In this document: piece after piece, positions 4,928-5,938 of the stretch
Layout of the letters: every line of letters starts with the position of its first letter
Position numbering within the stretch: position 1 is the first letter of the stretch
Assembly: GCA_003170935.1 (NCBI GenBank)
Contig: PMYA01000134.1
Span: forward strand, 2,619 to 8,556
Direction of reading: 5' to 3'
Source of the DNA: Methanobacteriota archaeon
Lineage (GTDB): Archaea > Halobacteriota > Bog-38 > Methanoflorentales > Methanoflorentaceae
Length of the DNA stretch: 5,938 nt
The notes under the pieces: generated by a model
What the model was told of the DNA's origin: nothing
Databases searched by the model: none
The model's input: the letters and a program-made list of their open reading frames with translations, nothing else
Made by a program: the position numbers and the translations under genes

Positions 4928-5938
4928 TCACTGAGGGACAGCGCTCGAATAGCCCTTCAGATCATGCGAGTTACCCGTGAAATTCTTTAGATGCTCGAGC
5001 AACCCATCTCGCTTTCGACCGATAAGGCTGTTTTCGAGGACCTCACCGATAGTACCGACAGGGATAATCTGCACCTTGTCTCTGAATTGCTTCTCGATCA
5101 TGACGTCCCCTTCGTTGTCCTTCGGGATGATTATACGCGTGATACCTGCCTTAGCGGCCGCCTCAACCTTGTGCGTCACGCCGCCAACGGGCAGCACCTC
5201 TCCGCGAATCGAAAGCGATCCGGTCATTGCTACAGACTGATCCACTGGAACGTTTTCGAGTGCTGAGATGACTGCGGTTGCAATTGAAATTGACGCCGAA
5301 TCGCCCTCGACCCCCTCATAGGTGCCAATGAACTGGATGTGCACGTCTTTGTCTGTAATGCCTTGGCCTGAGAACTTCTTGATAAGTGCAGAAACGTTTT
5401 GGACGGCCTCAAGAGCGATCTCTTTTAGCAATCCAGTCGCGATTACGCGACCCTCCTCTTTGGATTGTGCAGGTGTGATCTCTGCAACGATGGGCAGCAC
5501 GACACCCGAATCATCTCCCACCACAGCGAGACCATTGACGCGACCAACCTCTGCGCCGGTGTTCCGAAACATCTGGTAGTCTCTACGGCGCTCGAGATAT
5601 TGATCAGTGAGCTGCTGCTCGACCGATCGTGCCATTTTCTTCGCATCGATAACGTGTGTAGCAGTCGTGTACTCAGCGCCTTCGGCACGAGCGATATCTC
5701 CTGCGACTCGAATAAGCCCGCCGAGGTCTCTCAGCATTAATGTGACGTGTCCTTTCCTTCCCGACCTTCGTCGCGCCTCGCGGATGATCTCTTCAACGGC
5801 ATCGGCAGTGAAGTGAGGTATCTTCTCGTCCTTTTTCACCTCTTGGGCGACGAAGCGCACGAGTTTTCGCCGGTTTTCTGGCGTATCTTCCATTGAGTCG
5901 CGCATGTACACTTCATAACCATAACCGCGGATACGCGA
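4928..5938 (-). CDS. lonB: Archaeal Lon protease LonB, C-terminal part (5' end beyond window)
   Basis: Membrane-associated ATP-dependent serine protease of archaea. The visible 336 residues run from the window edge to the stop and begin [19 protein letters not shown], the end of the AAA+ core, so the gene clearly continues past 5938 without a real start here. The AAA+ C-terminal helical lid covers roughly the next 100 residues ([15 protein letters not shown], then [19 protein letters not shown]). The protease domain follows. GDSAS carries the catalytic Ser (codon 5299-5297) and [10 protein letters not shown] the catalytic Lys (codon 5170-5168), forming the Ser-Lys dyad. [17 protein letters not shown] is the usual Lon segment. 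The Walker motifs and the two membrane segments of LonB lie outside the window. A poorly conserved tail of about 25 residues follows the protease fold. The radical SAM gene is 42 nt downstream on the same strand. Identity is very secure. Confidence 0.96.
   Translation of the reverse strand, partial: SRIRGYGYEVYMRDSMEDTPENRRKLVRFVAQEVKKDEKIPHFTADAVEEIIREARRRSGRKGHVTLMLRDLGGLIRVAGDIARAEGAEYTTATHVIDAKKMARSVEQQLTDQYLERRRDYQMFRNTGAEVGRVNGLAVVGDDSGVVLPIVAEITPAQSKEEGRVIATGLLKEIALEAVQNVSALIKKFSGQGITDKDVHIQFIGTYEGVEGDSASISIATAVISALENVPVDQSVAMTGSLSIRGEVLPVGGVTHKVEAAAKAGITRIIIPKDNEGDVMIEKQFRDKVQIIPVGTIGEVLENSLIGRKRDGLLEHLKNFTGNSHDLKGYSSAVPQ

Noticed and set aside
5909..5911. GTG as the start of a short lonB product
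   Set aside because: The frame stays open to the edge and the upstream codons encode RIRGYGYE, part of the conserved LonB sequence, so this is an internal Val codon.
1..5938. Mobile, defence or CRISPR system
   Set aside because: No transposase, nuclease, toxin, phage-like gene, spaced direct repeat or terminal inverted repeat is visible; all the recognised genes are chromosomal housekeeping families.

Overview
The window is archaeal chromosomal DNA with normal housekeeping content. The evidence is a two-repeat TATA-binding protein, an archaeal-type LonB protease, a THUMP-containing Trm-G10 tRNA methyltransferase, an archaeosine-synthase-related DUF5591 protein, and AT-rich TATA-like boxes upstream of the divergent gene pair. 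The gene set and the balanced base composition suggest a mesophilic to moderately thermophilic euryarchaeal or Thermoplasmatota-type lineage. That placement is an inference from gene style, not from any marker comparison. No insertion sequences, CRISPR arrays, rRNA or recognisable tRNA genes are visible, and nearly all the DNA is coding.

Layout, left to right. (1) On the minus strand, a Trm-G10-like tRNA m2G10 methyltransferase (34-1014). Its stop codon overlaps the ATG of a further minus-strand gene that leaves the window at the left edge (ATGA overlap). (2) A divergent intergenic region of 292 bp (1015-1306) carries TATA-like elements for both directions and a shared AAAGCATTT motif next to each box. 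(3) A plus-strand cluster of three genes: TBP (1307-1906), a stand-alone divergent DUF5591 protein (1925-2605) and an O6-alkylguanine-DNA alkyltransferase (about 2626-3120). Gaps are about 20 nt, so cotranscription is likely. (4) After a 21-nt convergent junction, a minus-strand cluster read from right to left: the C-terminal half of LonB (4928 to beyond the right edge), a COG1313/PflX-like radical SAM protein (3911-4885) and a DUF62 SAM hydrolase (3142-3897).

Functionally the plus cluster joins transcription initiation, a protein related to tRNA archaeosine synthesis, and DNA alkylation repair. The minus cluster joins membrane protein quality control with two enzymes that act on S-adenosylmethionine. 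The items most worth a second look are: an N-terminal extension of TBP that seems to have arisen by duplication of its own ribosome-binding-site/start-codon unit; the Cys-rich variant motifs of the DUF5591 protein and its position behind tbp; the shared promoter motif; and the pairing of a radical SAM protein with a SAM hydrolase.
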